64,000 nt of DNA from Xiphydria camelus (taxonomy: Eukaryota; Arthropoda; Insecta; Hymenoptera; Xiphydriidae). The notes beneath the pieces are model-generated. The model was not told the DNA's origin. It did not search any database and saw only the letters and a list, made by a program, of their open reading frames with translations. Where the stretch lies: NCBI GenBank assembly GCA_963678675.1, contig OY783193.1:32774430-32838429 (forward strand), in the 5' to 3' direction. Below are positions 53,745 through 63,890 of the stretch, piece after piece. The translations under genes and the position numbers were made by a program. Position 1 is the stretch's first letter. Every line of letters begins with the position of its first letter.

Positions 53745-53885
53745 CAAGCATGTAAATGACTTCCAAATGCGCTTGGGGCTTGTGGACGCTTGCCGAGGCT
53801 TGATAAGCATGTAAATGGTTTCCAAATGCGCTTGTAATCGCTTGGGGCTTGTGAACACTTGCCGAGGCTTGGTAAGCGTGTAAAG
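53745..53885. repeat. Tandem repeat, about 70-bp units
   Basis: TTCCAAATGCGCTTG ... GGGGCTTGTGGACGCTTGCC GAGGCTTGATAAGCATGTAAA is present nearly twice. It lies just 5' of the copy E first exon. Confidence 0.6.
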
Positions 53886-54329
53886 CCGGAAAAAGAACTG
53901 ATGAAGACAATAAAACCTTTTGTGTAGCAATTTTTTCGTAATTTCTAGGTTTTTCTTTTGGTCTGACGCCTGAACTACATGCTCGGATGCTTATTTCTTT
54001 ATTTGTATTCCGTGGGTTTCCCCCACGCAATGAATAGAAAATATATAAACTATTACAATATATACATACATATATTAGGGTGTAGTTATACGAAACCATT
54101 CTGTAAATAATTTTGTCCGTTCAATGGCCAAAATGATCTCATACACGACTTTTTTTTAACATCGTACCTTACTCTCAAAAGCCCCTTTTGTGGATATGAA
54201 GATAACTAGTTGTATTATCTTAGTTTGAATTATTGATTGCTAGAAAATAATCTGCAAGACATTTGTATGGTATTGTATTATGACAATCACCGAGCACTCA
54301 GTCCTATTGAACCATTGTGCCCTTTCATG

Positions 54330-54690
54330 TGTGACATCGGGGTATGCCGACCTTTCTCGCAAAGCGCAGAAGCCCACCCACCCCGATGTCCTTAATATTG
54401 GCATCACCGAAAGAGAGGACCCCCAGGATGAAGTTCCTGAGGGCCGTTAACCTCTAGCAGCGCGCCACTATATGTAGAGGAGTCTCCTCTTCATCTCCGC
54501 ACCTGGGGCGCAGGACCTCCGTGCCGAGGCCCATTTTCCTCAGGTGCTTCCTCTTGAGCCAGTGTCCAGTGACCCGCCCCACGATCAACCGTAGCTGAGC
54601 CCTGTCCAGGTTCAACAACCTAGTGCCCAGTTTACTGGAGGGCCCTCTAAAATCTGTAAGATAACGAATCAAATTGACTTCATGCCAAAA
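54330..54690 (-). pseudogene. Non-LTR retrotransposon RNase H tail fragment
   Basis: The frame 54672-54454 reads LNLDRAQLRLIVGRVTGHWL, KRKHLRKMGLGTEVLRPRCG, DEEETPLHIVARC. TGHxxLxxHLxxMGL...CxxCGxEEETxxHIxxxC is the C-terminal segment of jockey/R1-type LINE ORF2 proteins. It is followed by a stop and by GC-rich sequence to about 54330. 5'-truncated relic. Confidence 0.7.
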
Positions 54691-54755
54691 ATCAAGCCTT
54701 TGCGTCCAACTGAACAGTTGACTCTTTTTTTTAAATGTAATTAGAATTTCATTAA

Positions 54756-57006
54756 CCCTGGAGTGGTCGCGCCACTAAAATAACACGAGCGGTCGCGCCT
54801 AGTCTCTCAGACCCATTATTATTTTTGTACGTTTTTTTTATACCTCTAGGGAATTGTACAACTTTTGCTTTTGTGTAAGTTTATTAGATTATAGAATAAT
54901 ATATACATTTTCAAATTATAAAAACTAATATGATTTAATAGAAAAATAAAATATAAGTAATAAAGATAAACCAGCAATTAACTTATTTTCGTATATAAAA
55001 ACGCATTTATAAACAATTTTGGCATATAAATTGTGAGTGTTTCAGACATATACATTTTTTGCAAGATTTACAAAAAAATCTAGTTTTACTTTGTTTTACA
55101 CAAAGATAACATCTCTTTCTGACATTAGGATTCTCAGGATCCCCCCTAGGATGGTCAGTTGAGGTACCTGCTACAATTTCTCTTCTTTGGTGTACCTCTA
55201 GTGGTAGATTCCTTAGAGCTGCTCTTCGTTTCAATTGTTCCTCGGTTAATGCTAAAGCCAGTTTCTTTAGATAGATGCGTCGGAATATTTCTTCATTGGG
55301 ATTATTTTGGATGTATATTATATAAGAATTTATAGCCCCAATATTCATCAACGTATAAAAAACAACCGTGGGCCACCTCCTGGTGTTCCTCGATACGTTG
55401 TAGTTTGAACAATGTTGATCTACGGTATCAACTCCTCCTTTAGTTGAATTATAGAACATTATGATATCAGGCTTACACTTGTCTCCACTTTCTGAATCAA
55501 TTTTGTCGTCATGATGCATTGAAGATGCTAGTATAACATTTTTCCTCTTTTTTGGAACATACGACACAATTGTTGTATTCTTCGAAAACCCAAACATACT
55601 GCTAAATTCTGGCCGATCCTTCGTATTTACAAATTCCACTGGTAATTCTTTCTTATTTTTCTTTACGGTTCCGACAAAAGTTAGCTGATGGTTTTTTAGA
55701 AGCGATGTTATCAATCCAAAGGAAGTGAACCAATTATCACACGTTAAATTGCGGGATGTACCAGATATTGGAGAAATTAGATGTTCAACAATAGCTTGCG
55801 TGCTGTTTTCAACCTTGTACGGCCCTTCTGGTTGTTGTCCGACGTAAATTTCTAAATTCTTTGTATAATGCATCTTAGCATCCACAAGAGAGAAAATCTT
55901 TATCCCATATTTACTTGGTTTCGAAGGGATATATTGTTTGAAGGCACAACGCCCTCGAAAGGCTGGTAACATTTCATCGATTGTTACAAAATCACCAACG
56001 TTGTAGGTGTCCTTACAACGTTTTACAAAAATATCGAATATGTCCCTTACGGCGGCTAATTTGTCTTGTTCTTTCCTTTGATCTCGCGTTAACCGGTCAT
56101 CGAAACGAACACACCTCAATAAAAAGAGAAACCGCTTTTTCGACATAGTCAACCAAAACCTTTCTACTCCACAACTAGATTTGTCCCATAAATCTTCCAC
56201 ACTTAGATGACTGGTTTTTAGAAAGCCACCCATATATAATAGACCCAAGAGAGCTTTTATTTCCACCGCATCCGTAGGGCGAGCATCCCTTTCTCTTGTG
56301 TATTTATCGGCTATTTCCCGAATATACTTATTTGTATTTTCTACAATAATATTCAGAAATTCCTCCGGAAAAAACAGCTCCCAGGTTTCCAAAACAGACG
56401 TCGCATGCTTTGCAAAATTAGCGACACAAGGCAGTTTCGTAGTAATATTGCATTTTGGGGTACGAATTCTCTTACTTGTGCAGTGTTTATTCCACTTTGT
56501 GAGTTTATCACGACCGATATAATAAGTACACTTAATTTTTTTTTCAGGAATTTGTATTTCTTCATCACTAGAATCACCTTCTTGTTCCGTGGCAGAATCC
56601 TCTTCTCGCATTTCAATTTCTTCTTATTCTTCTTCCGACTCATCATCATATTGTATATCTGAATCTGCTTCATCAAAGAGTCTCTGTAACCGTTCACATT
56701 CTTTTTGAACATTCATTTTTACACTCTAGCGTACGCTTCAACTGAAAATGACTCGAGAATATACACTTCACTCTCTGAATGCCGCCGCAATACTGGCATA
56801 CACGAGCGGTCGCGCCTAGTCGGACAGGCCCTACCCCCTCTTACTTGCAAGCCATTCGCCTGATTTGACTGCCGTTGGTAAACAATGTAGGTAATAATGT
56901 TCTATGAAGGTACTACCAGCTGCAGCATTCTAACTGAGGTTATTTTAAAATTATTCAACAATGTAAAGGAGCGGGGTCTGTTAGACTAGGCGCGACCACT
57001 CCAGGG
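54756..57006 (-). mobile_element. Second piggyBac element, 2.25 kb, flanked by TTAA
   Basis: CCCTGGAGTGGTCGCGCC and GGCGCGACCACTCCAGGG are perfect 18-bp inverted ends, with TTAA at 54752-54755 and 57007-57010. CACGAGCGGTCGCGCCTAGT occurs near both ends (54784 and 56801) as a subterminal repeat. One transposase gene inside. Confidence 0.92.
55007..56716 (-). pseudogene. piggyBac transposase with one nonsense codon
   Basis: The true start is ATG at 56714-56716 (MNVQKECERLQRLFDEADSD). The acidic N-terminus is cut by TAA at 56624-56626 within a run of GAA codons. From ATG 56611 a 534-residue frame is uninterrupted: ETWELFFPEEFLNIIVENTN, IKALLGLLYMGGFLKTSHLS, FVTIDEMLPAFRGRCAF, YGIKIFSLVDAKMHYT, NLTCDNWFTSFGLITSLL, FYNSTKGGVDTVDQHC, and the C-terminal Cys domain CYLCVKQSKTRFFCKSCKKC. 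Ends and target duplication are perfect. Start at 56611 would still give the whole catalytic core, so loss of function is not certain. Confidence 0.88.
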
Positions 57007-57338
57007 TTAACAATGCCTATACGGAGACGTACTAATTTTATTAACTTAACTTTTAAGAACTGCTTACAAAAAAGAGCTAAAGAAATTCAAGCAGTGTCTC
57101 AAAAATCGGGGGCAGGAAGTGACGAGATATACACGCCACATTTGTGATATTTTCACCAAATGGATTTTTTGTATGAACAAGAGACACCCAGGGCTTCTAC
57201 ATCTAATATTAGTGAGGTTGAAAGTGAGGTAAGACTTTATCATACATACATATTTTATTTATAAATGTTATACATATTATTATTTAGTTCAAGCAAATTA
57301 ATTAATGGATGAAATTTTCTTGCCAAGATACTTTTCCT

Positions 57339-58020
57339 TCATTCAAAAAATAGTTCATGAATTCGCCTCTTATTTGTTTTGCACTTCTGGTGGCATCGCC
57401 TAAACGACTTCGTTGTAAAGGCTCCATCATTGAATCCGTTGTTGTTAGACCCAAAGTTATCGAATCTTTTTCTACATTTTCTTGGGCAAAACATTCTGAA
57501 GCAGCATAATGTGATTAGACGAAGATGACATAAAATAATTCTGCAAAGTGCAGCTTGCCATAACAACTGATTCAATGTTTTTCGGTTCCATGTTTATTGC
57601 TGTTCTAAAAATTCTGAATCTCGATGCTAATATGCCAAACGCATTTTCCACTATTCGACGTACTCTCGACGTACGGTAGTTGTACACTTTTTTCCTCGTA
57701 CTATCCAACTCATCTTGTCTAAGTGGTTTTATCACATCTTTCCTTAGAGGAAATGCATCGTCAGCAACGAATATGTAAGGAAGTATACGCGGACTATTAT
57801 TCAATTTGTTTTCCAAAGGTATACTTAACAAGTTACTTTCGAGCCGTTCATAGAATGTTGTATTCTGTAAAACACCTGCATCGAATACTCTACCGTTTGT
57901 TCCAAAATCACATAATATGAATCTATATTTCGCATCAACGATGGCCATTAGTACCATACTAAACCTATGCTTATAGTTACAATAACATGAACCACTGTTT
58001 CCTGGAGGTACGATTTCCAT
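57339..58020 (-). pseudogene. Harbinger-type (DDE_4) transposase C-terminal part, copy F
   Basis: Reads IVPPGNSGSCYCNYKHRFSM, VLMAIVDAKYRFILCDFGTN, GRVFDAGVLQNTTF (second acidic residue), YIFVADDAFPLRKDVIKPL, RRIVENAFGILASRFRIF (the Glu) and MASCTLQNYF, ending at 57472, where the frame meets a stop. A further frame to 57339 is frameshifted tail. The segment with the first Asp (GAIDGKH) is missing upstream. Belongs to the VDA-x-YRF/GRxxDxGV branch of DDE_4, also seen at 58620. Confidence 0.72.
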
Positions 58021-58193
58021 TCACCTTCTGTCCATGGAAACTGAAATAAAAGTAAAGTATACAGTGTGCCCAACTAGTATAGTCCAGTAAAATTTCCGTT
58101 TAAATCGAAAAATGACATATAAGGTAAGTCGGGGGAAGACGCAAGTTACTCCTCGGTGAACTCTGATCTAATGTCTGTTGATACATTGCTTAA

Positions 58194-58618
58194 GCCCCGT
58201 TTCACATGGGATCGATGATCAGCGCTGACGATCAGGAGGGTCCATTGTTTTAAATGTAGCTTCCACTCATGTGATTCATATCCGTATCGTCGGTCGACCG
58301 ATTAAAAACTCTCGGGCCATCGGTCGTCCCGTGGCGTGTCCGATCGTCGGTTTGTCATCAGGGCCATTGAACAAACGGAACTGTTCACATACAGGCAGAT
58401 CATCGGTTGCGTATGGAGGAACAGCGTTGTCGATTTTGCGATTTTTTTTTCGCCTCTATCAACCTTTTTACGCACAAAGCGACAACGATGCGATGCTCTT
58501 CACTTTCTAGATACATATTGATGACTGACCATACGACTCATGTGAAAGCATTTGGATAGAACTGATGATGAGTTGCGACCGATCGTTAGCACCGATCATT
58601 GGTCCCATGTGAAACAGC
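58194..58618. mobile_element. hAT-like MITE, copy 2
   Basis: CCGTTTCACATGGGATCGAT and its inverse (GATCATTGGTCCCATGTGAA then ACAGC) bound a copy of the 34751-35155 element, with the same internal frames and about 90% identity. It sits directly against the 58620 transposase fragment and may have cut it. Confidence 0.72.
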
Positions 58619-58619
58619 A

Positions 58620-58997
58620 CTAAAATGCGTAGTGACCAGGAAAAGGTTTCATTATATTTTTACTGAGAGCGAATGCACCATCCCCTAAAAATACGTAAGG
58701 CATATCATTATCGCTACCCGGAAGTGGACTAGGCAGGGGTAAATTCAAACTGTTAGATGACATTTTTTGACACAGAACACTTTGGTTGAATACTCCGCCA
58801 TCACTTATCCGCCCTTGGGAGCCTACATCGGCAAACATAAAACAATAATTACTATCCACTACTGCCAGTAAAATGATGCTGAAGCTCCCGTGTAAAGGTG
58901 ACTGTATAGTTATGTACTTCCCATCTATAGCACCAAGGCAATGGGGAAAGCTGAATCCTTCTGACTTGGAAATCCATCCGTCTGTAGTTTCAGGCAT
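58620..58997 (-). pseudogene. DDE_4 transposase fragment, copy G
   Basis: Reads MPETTDGWISKSEGFSFPH, CLGAIDGKYITIQSPLHGSF (first Asp), SIILLAVVDSNYCFMFADVG, SQGRISDGGVFNQSVL (second Asp), MPYVFLGDGAFALSKNIMKP. It ends abruptly at the MITE. An AG near 58999 marks its 5' exon boundary. With the exons at 60782-60650 and 61602-61450 it probably belonged to one Harbinger element. Confidence 0.7.
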
Positions 58998-58999
58998 CT

Positions 59000-59590
59000 G
59001 AAATGAAATAAAATAAGCATTACGTAGACCTTTAAGTCTCCTCTCCTCTAATACTGCGGAGCGGCAAGAACTTGGCGCTTTAAACGCTTTTGTCTCGAAA
59101 CCAAGTTTTGAAAGTCCATGGACATCGTCATTTAAAAACTACTGCACCGATTCTTTTCAAATTGTGTACACACTCTTTCTACGTATAAAATACCAGACCC
59201 CAACGTTTTTATTTATTTTTTTTGTTACATTAAGGGGGATTCACAGCAACAAAATGTCGGATTTTTTCGTGAAAAATCGCAATTTTTACTTCAAACACCC
59301 ACCAAACATTTAAAAATAGGAAAAAAAATAAAAAAAAACGTTGGGGTCTAGGAAAATATCTATTTTAACTAAATTGCTTCGATTTTTTGATTTGAGATAA
59401 TTCTACGCTGAAATGTAGTGTCCACCGCAAATCATCTTTCTAAATGGCGTCCTCGAAAATGCTTCGTCACCGGCTTATTTCTCAATTTTTTTCTACAAAA
59501 AAATTATAAAATGTTCGAATGATGCTTTGTAACATGCGGAACATTAAAATATATCTACTTCAACAATAGCTCTAAACAAAATTCGTAAAA
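59000..59590. other. Non-coding AT-rich insert
   Basis: No coding frame. TTAAGGGGGATTCACAGCAA (59231) and TGTCTCGAAACCAAGTTTTG recall the interior of the 38488 MITE, but no matching ends were found. Confidence 0.35.
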
Positions 59591-59591
59591 A

Positions 59592-60235
59592 TTGAGTTTC
59601 TTTCCACCCGTTAGACCCCCCCTTAAGCGCCGTTCAAAAAACCCGCCAACATTAGCAGAGGCCAACAGAGAGATGTCAAATGCTTTTGGCATATTAAACA
59701 GAGTACTTAATAGAAGTACTGCAATACGAGATGATTGTGAGTTGTACGGTAAACTTCTTGCAACAAAATTGAGCAAATTTTCAGAGAGTGAAAGAGAAGA
59801 TATTATGTTAGATATAGATAAAAAGTTAGTAAACAGACGTCGAAACAAACAAAATACTCATACTAATTGAGGGGGTCAGTGGAAAAGTGGTACAAGTCAC
59901 AATTTGGATTATTTGAATTAACTGCAAAAATGCATAATTAAAGTAAATATCTCTTTAGAAAAAAAGTGGTATAAGTGGCAACCATACCATTATACACATT
60001 ATACCATTTTTTTTCTAAACAGATATTTACTTTAACTATGCATTTTTGCAGTTAACTCAAATAATCGAAATTGTGACTTCTATCAATTTTCCACTGACCC
60101 CCTCAATTCATACATTTATACCAATCGTCCGCTCTCATCACGAAGTTCATATCAATCTGAATGGTCACACTCATCTCCTTCACCGCACAAGCGACCTCCA
60201 TCATCAGACGCAATCCCTAATCAACCACTCACTCT
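59592..60235 (+). pseudogene. C-terminal exon of a BESS/MADF-type partner protein, split by a MITE
   Basis: Reads RRSKNPPTLAEANREMSNAF, GILNRVLNRSTAIRDDCELY, GKLLATKLSKFSESEREDIM, LDIDKKLVNRRRNKQN, a BESS-like helical motif. After the MITE (59868-60107) a Ser/Pro-rich tail resumes: SSYQSEWSHSSPSPHKRPPS, SDAIPNQPLTLSTG. Such proteins accompany Harbinger transposases. The MADF exon is not found. Confidence 0.55.
59868..60107. mobile_element. Fully palindromic MITE, 240 bp
   Basis: TTGAGGGGGTCAGTGGAAAA and TTTTCCACTGACCCCCTCAA end a nearly continuous palindrome; GCAAAAATGCATAATTAAAG and CTTTAACTATGCATTTTTGC match inside. Confidence 0.8.
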
Positions 60236-60506
60236 CTCAACGGGTTAAAATACTTTCCCACAGGAAATTTTACCTCCCCAAAAACACCATACAACTAGCA
60301 CCATCACACATACAGCCAGAATCTCATGTCCATGTTACAATTCCGGAAGTGTCAACACAGTCGATATCTGATCATACATACAATTCTTTACGATATCAGA
60401 CACTGAAAATTAAAAATATTATATATCAGGCATATGAAAATGCATGAAAAACATAAATTAAAAGTCCATGTATTAATCGAAATAATAGTGATACATACAT
60501 ATTTAT

Positions 60507-60782
60507 CTATGGTAAAATTAAAACTGTTAACTTAATTACTGAGTAAATATTACCACTTCGTATTGTAATTAGATTTATAAGTACCATTAAAGTGTATGTA
60601 TCTGTTAATAAATGTTGGTTAATAATATGAAAAGTTTTACTTACCTTAATCGTATCTTTCAGAACTTCATTGAGTGCCAAACAGACTTCAATTATTATGC
60701 GTGAGATAAGTGGACTTGATATTTTAAACAGGTAGTTTAAACTTCTGAAACTATCCCCAGTAGCTAAAAATCTTAACGTCAA
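60507..60782 (-). pseudogene. Harbinger transposase exon 2 fragment
   Basis: Reads MTLRFLATGDSFRSLNYLFK, ISSPLISRIIIEVCLALNEV, LKDTIK then a GTAAG donor at about 60643. The remainder of the frame is intron. Homologous to 36540-36716 and 52800-52700. Confidence 0.65.
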
Positions 60783-60975
60783 TGCAAGTCATATTTTTAC
60801 TGGTATTGGCAATCGACATTGGATGCTCGCCATCAGGTGGCGGATCCCCCCAATCATTATTAAGACGCTATGTACAAAGTACGGACAGCTGATCGAGTTT
60901 AGTGAGTGAAATTTACGTGGGAATTTATAAAGTTTAAAGAATATAAAGAGTGGTGTAAGCTTCGTAGAACGAATA

Positions 60976-61150
60976 CAAAAATATGTAAAATCTTGTGCAG
61001 TAAGTGGCTGCGAAAGTAATTCGAAAAAACATTTATCCTTGTGTTTTCGCGATTTTCCAAAACCAAATGAACGCGTAGTATACATTGAAAACCTGTTTGG
61101 AAAATTAGAAAAAATAGATAAATCAAAGGCATGGCAACGTGCTACAAAAT
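60976..61150 (+). pseudogene. THAP zinc-finger exon fragment
   Basis: The plus strand reads VKSCAVSGCESNSKKHLSLC, FRDFPKPNERVVYIENLFGK, DKSKAWQRATK then TGA. C-x4-C, then F-x-FPxP and a Trp near position 45, is the first half of a THAP domain; the C-x2-H half would be in a later exon that I do not find. It lies between Harbinger exons on the opposite strand and is unrelated in sequence to the P-element THAP at 28489-29550. Confidence 0.55.
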
Positions 61151-61194
61151 GAAACGTGCTACATTAAATAAGACGTTTGAAGACAAAAAGCTGT

Positions 61195-61395
61195 CAAACT
61201 GATACATCCCGGTGTCACATTTTCCAAATTTTTACCAATTTTTATGATGTGATTAGCATTAAGGACACGATTTCCTTCAATCACATTGCGATGGGAAGGA
61301 TTTGTTTGGGCCCAATCATCAATTTGATCTACAGTTATTAATATTTTTACTATTTTCTCACAAATCGCGTGTATTGTCGAATGGTTTAGGTCTTA
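61195..61395 (-). pseudogene. Unassigned coding fragment
   Basis: A minus frame of about 60 codons reads AICEKIVKILITVDQIDDWA, QTNPSHRNVIEGNRVLNANH, IIKIGKNLENVTPGCIS. Composition looks strongly protein-like and no stop interrupts it. I do not recognise the family. It could be an exon of a larger gene whose other exons are lost. Confidence 0.35.
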
Positions 61396-61416
61396 TTCGG
61401 CGCCATATTGGTTAGG

Positions 61417-61602
61417 TTACGCCCCCATGTCGATTCCCAATAGCCTTCCTCCAGGCAGTATCTTGTTTTGAAACCTTCGGAGAAAATCGGCATGTGACAT
61501 CCGAATGAAGTTATCGAACTCCCCAGATGGTTCTGCAAGAAGCTCAGCAAGTTGGTTGTTCATGGTCTCCCTAAAGATTAAGAAAAAATACATGAAATAC
61601 AT
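61417..61602 (-). pseudogene. Harbinger transposase exon, MNNQLAELL...GEFDNF type
   Basis: ATG near 61563 opens MNNQLAELLAEPSGEFDNFI and RMSHADFLRRFQNKILPGG, homologous to the 52965-52855 exon (ELLYGPSGEFDNFCRMSHVD). Preceded by a CTTTAG acceptor. Presumably the exon before 60782-60650. Confidence 0.6.
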
Positions 61603-61634
61603 TGTACATACTTATGTATTTACTAATTACTTAC

Positions 61635-61902
61635 ATATCGTCTCATCCAACGAAGACTGTAGTAACTCCAAAAACAACGAATACTGTCGTAACTCAAGAT
61701 ACGATAGTTTCCGACGGAAGATGTTCATAAATCGGAGATACTATTAAACGTACATGGTAATGTTAGCTGCCTACATTACTATTTTGTGAAATACGACTCT
61801 TTTCTGGGGAAGATAACATTATGTTTTACTGTTCTGTACTTGTAACTCAAAAAATACAAAATTTGAGTTACTACAGCCTTCGTTGGACGAGTCGATATGT
61901 AA
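61635..61902. mobile_element. MITE with about 50-bp inverted repeats
   Basis: ATCGTCTCATCCAACGAAGA then CTGTAGTAACTCC at the left is inverted at the right (GAGTTACTACAGCCTTCGTT then GGACGAGTCGAT). Half of the same family is at 27003-27110. Confidence 0.65.
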
Positions 61903-62760
61903 TCAACTAATCACTATTTCTGCCATTTATTAGAATCAATAGTATCATACATGCATGCATACATTAAATCACGCCTCTTTCTCGTATGGGTAGGCAGAGA
62001 CCACAAATTTACATGCTACGATCCTGACATCTCTTTTGCTTCATTCACTCTCATATAATAATTCATATTATCGTATAAAAGTAAACATACAAACTGGATC
62101 TATTTTTGTAATTCACCTTGTTCTGTTCCGATGAATACTCAGCATCCACCATCTCCTTTTGCGCCATTTTTTTAGTCACTCTTCTTTGGTGCACAATTCT
62201 ATAATAATTGTTAGCGATTCGTCGCTAATATTTTGAAAAATACGTGACCTATTGAAAAACAGCTTAGACAAAAGTTTTAGATAATAAAATTATCTACAAA
62301 AAAGATAATGACACTTTTTATCCTATCATTAACCCCTAAGAACCTAGGACCTCCAGATGAGTTGGAATTTTCAAATAATCACACAAATCCAAAAATTAAC
62401 ATTTTTACCATTTTTTTGTAATCCGTTTAGAAAAATCTCATCTTTTTTCCTAGAGAAACCAAATTTTGTTCTTCATTGTTGTTTACAAATTATTGATTTT
62501 TAAAGTTTTCAATGCTTGAATTTACATAGAAATTTGCAATAATAAAATAAAAAAATTATACCATCGTTTATGCCGGATTATTTCTGAAAAAAAAAGATAA
62601 ATAGCAATTCAACGTATCTTGCCTGGTTTGTAAGATATGCTAAATTGAAGAGGGAGGGTAACTGTGCAGTTGTCTGCGAGTGTTAGTGAGACAGAAGGTT
62701 GCTCTCAGCATTTTGGAGTACCGTGGAAGGCCCACTTACTGAATACTTGAGGAGGAAACA
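61903..62760. other. No gene recognised
   Basis: AT-rich. A possible tiny first exon (MAQKEMVDAEYSSEQNK, 62166-62116, minus strand, followed by GTGAAT) is the only coding hint. Confidence 0.35.
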
Positions 62761-63079
62761 ATTTTTAAAGTACTGTCATAATAAATTTTTCAGTTGAATT
62801 TCAATTCTGATTGATACATCAGTCAATTTAATGTTCCCTGTTATATGAAATATGTAATTGATATTGAACTTTAATAAGAAAAATATAATTAATGAATTTT
62901 TAAGAAAATATATTCCCCTGCAGTACCTATTTTCTGAACACCTCAAAATATATTGTAGTAGAAACAGAACACCAGGTGTGGTAGTTCCTGAACAGTTGAA
63001 TCTCTCTGGAGGAACAATTTCTATTTTATGCAATTATGAAGGGAAATTAGCAAAAAAAAACATTTTTGTCACTCAATGT

Positions 63080-63370
63080 CAAAAACCTCGGTTTTTCGAT
63101 TGTCCTCGACGCTTGTAAAATCGTGTTTCACGCACTGAGGCTGCTCAGTGTGTGAACAACTTGCGCAGTGCATAAAAGTACCTGCGCAGTGCGTGAACAC
63201 TTTTTTCTTCACTGGCGAAATAGTTGTGAAGTTGGCGCTCCAACCTCGGTTTTGACACTTTGGTGACAAAAAGTCAAATTCGATATTCGTGCGTTTCGCG
63301 CCGTTTTTAACGAGTGTGATTGCCAACTTCACACTCGTTAAAAACTTGCGCTTCACGCACTCATATCGAA
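63080..63370. repeat. Cluster of short palindromes
   Basis: TTTTAACGAGTGTGA at 63304 is mirrored by TCACACTCGTTAAAA at 63342. CACTGAGGCTGCTCAGTGTG and repeated TGCGCAGTGC(A/G)T words (63163, 63184) lie nearby. No gene. Confidence 0.5.
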
Positions 63371-63443
63371 AATAACTATTATTTAATTCCAAAATATAAC
63401 CTTTTTAATGGAGTAACATGAATATAAATAATTAATGACTTAA

Positions 63444-63656
63444 TCACTCTTCTAGTTTATGCTTTTTTTGGTGTGTCAACGGTACTTTTTCTTTTCTTGC
63501 AGTCATTGCTCCAGTCTCATTTTCTTCACTCATCACAAACAAATCATCAACTAATAATTCTTTTTTAATTTTTTTGGCATCAATAGGTCGAGCTTTTTTA
63601 AGTAACATATTTCGATAAAAGTTTTCAATGAGGAATTTTGTGGGATAATATCTCAT
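63444..63656 (-). CDS. Hypothetical small charged protein or last exon
   Basis: A 70-codon frame, MRYYPTKFLIENFYRNMLLK, KARPIDAKKIKKELLVDD, ending TARKEKVPLTHQKKHKLEE. Lys/Glu-rich. Its 5' part lies in a tandemly duplicated AT-rich unit, so the frame may be chance. No family recognised. Confidence 0.25.
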   Translation of the reverse strand: MRYYPTKFLIENFYRNMLLKKARPIDAKKIKKELLVDDLFVMSEENETGAMTARKEKVPLTHQKKHKLEE

Positions 63657-63890
63657 AGTTTGTGAAATATTTAAATAAAAATTATATTTTTTAATTAAAA
63701 TAGGCTAGGTAAATTTACTGAATTAATTTCTTATAATTAAGAGTAAAATATTTCGATAAATTTTTCAATAAGGAATTTTGTGGGATATTTCTTATGGTGT
63801 GAAAATATTTTTAAAAAAATTAAATTTTTTTATTAAAATAGACTAGGTAAATTTACTGGATTAATTTCTCACAAAAAGTATTTTAATTAA
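63609..63890. repeat. Two diverged tandem units of about 141 bp
   Basis: TTTCGATAAAAGTTTTCAAT then GAGGAATTTTGTGGGAT at 63610 recurs at 63751; the following GACTAGGTAAATTTACTG block keeps the same spacing. Confidence 0.7.

Noticed and set aside
53602..54099. 165-aa protein with internal repeats (ASASVHKPQA)
   Set aside because: The repeats are non-coding tandem DNA; only the last ~35 codons look like a Harbinger first exon.
59000..59640. A further TTAA-flanked MITE
   Set aside because: One C-rich end-like stretch is visible, but inverted ends do not match convincingly.
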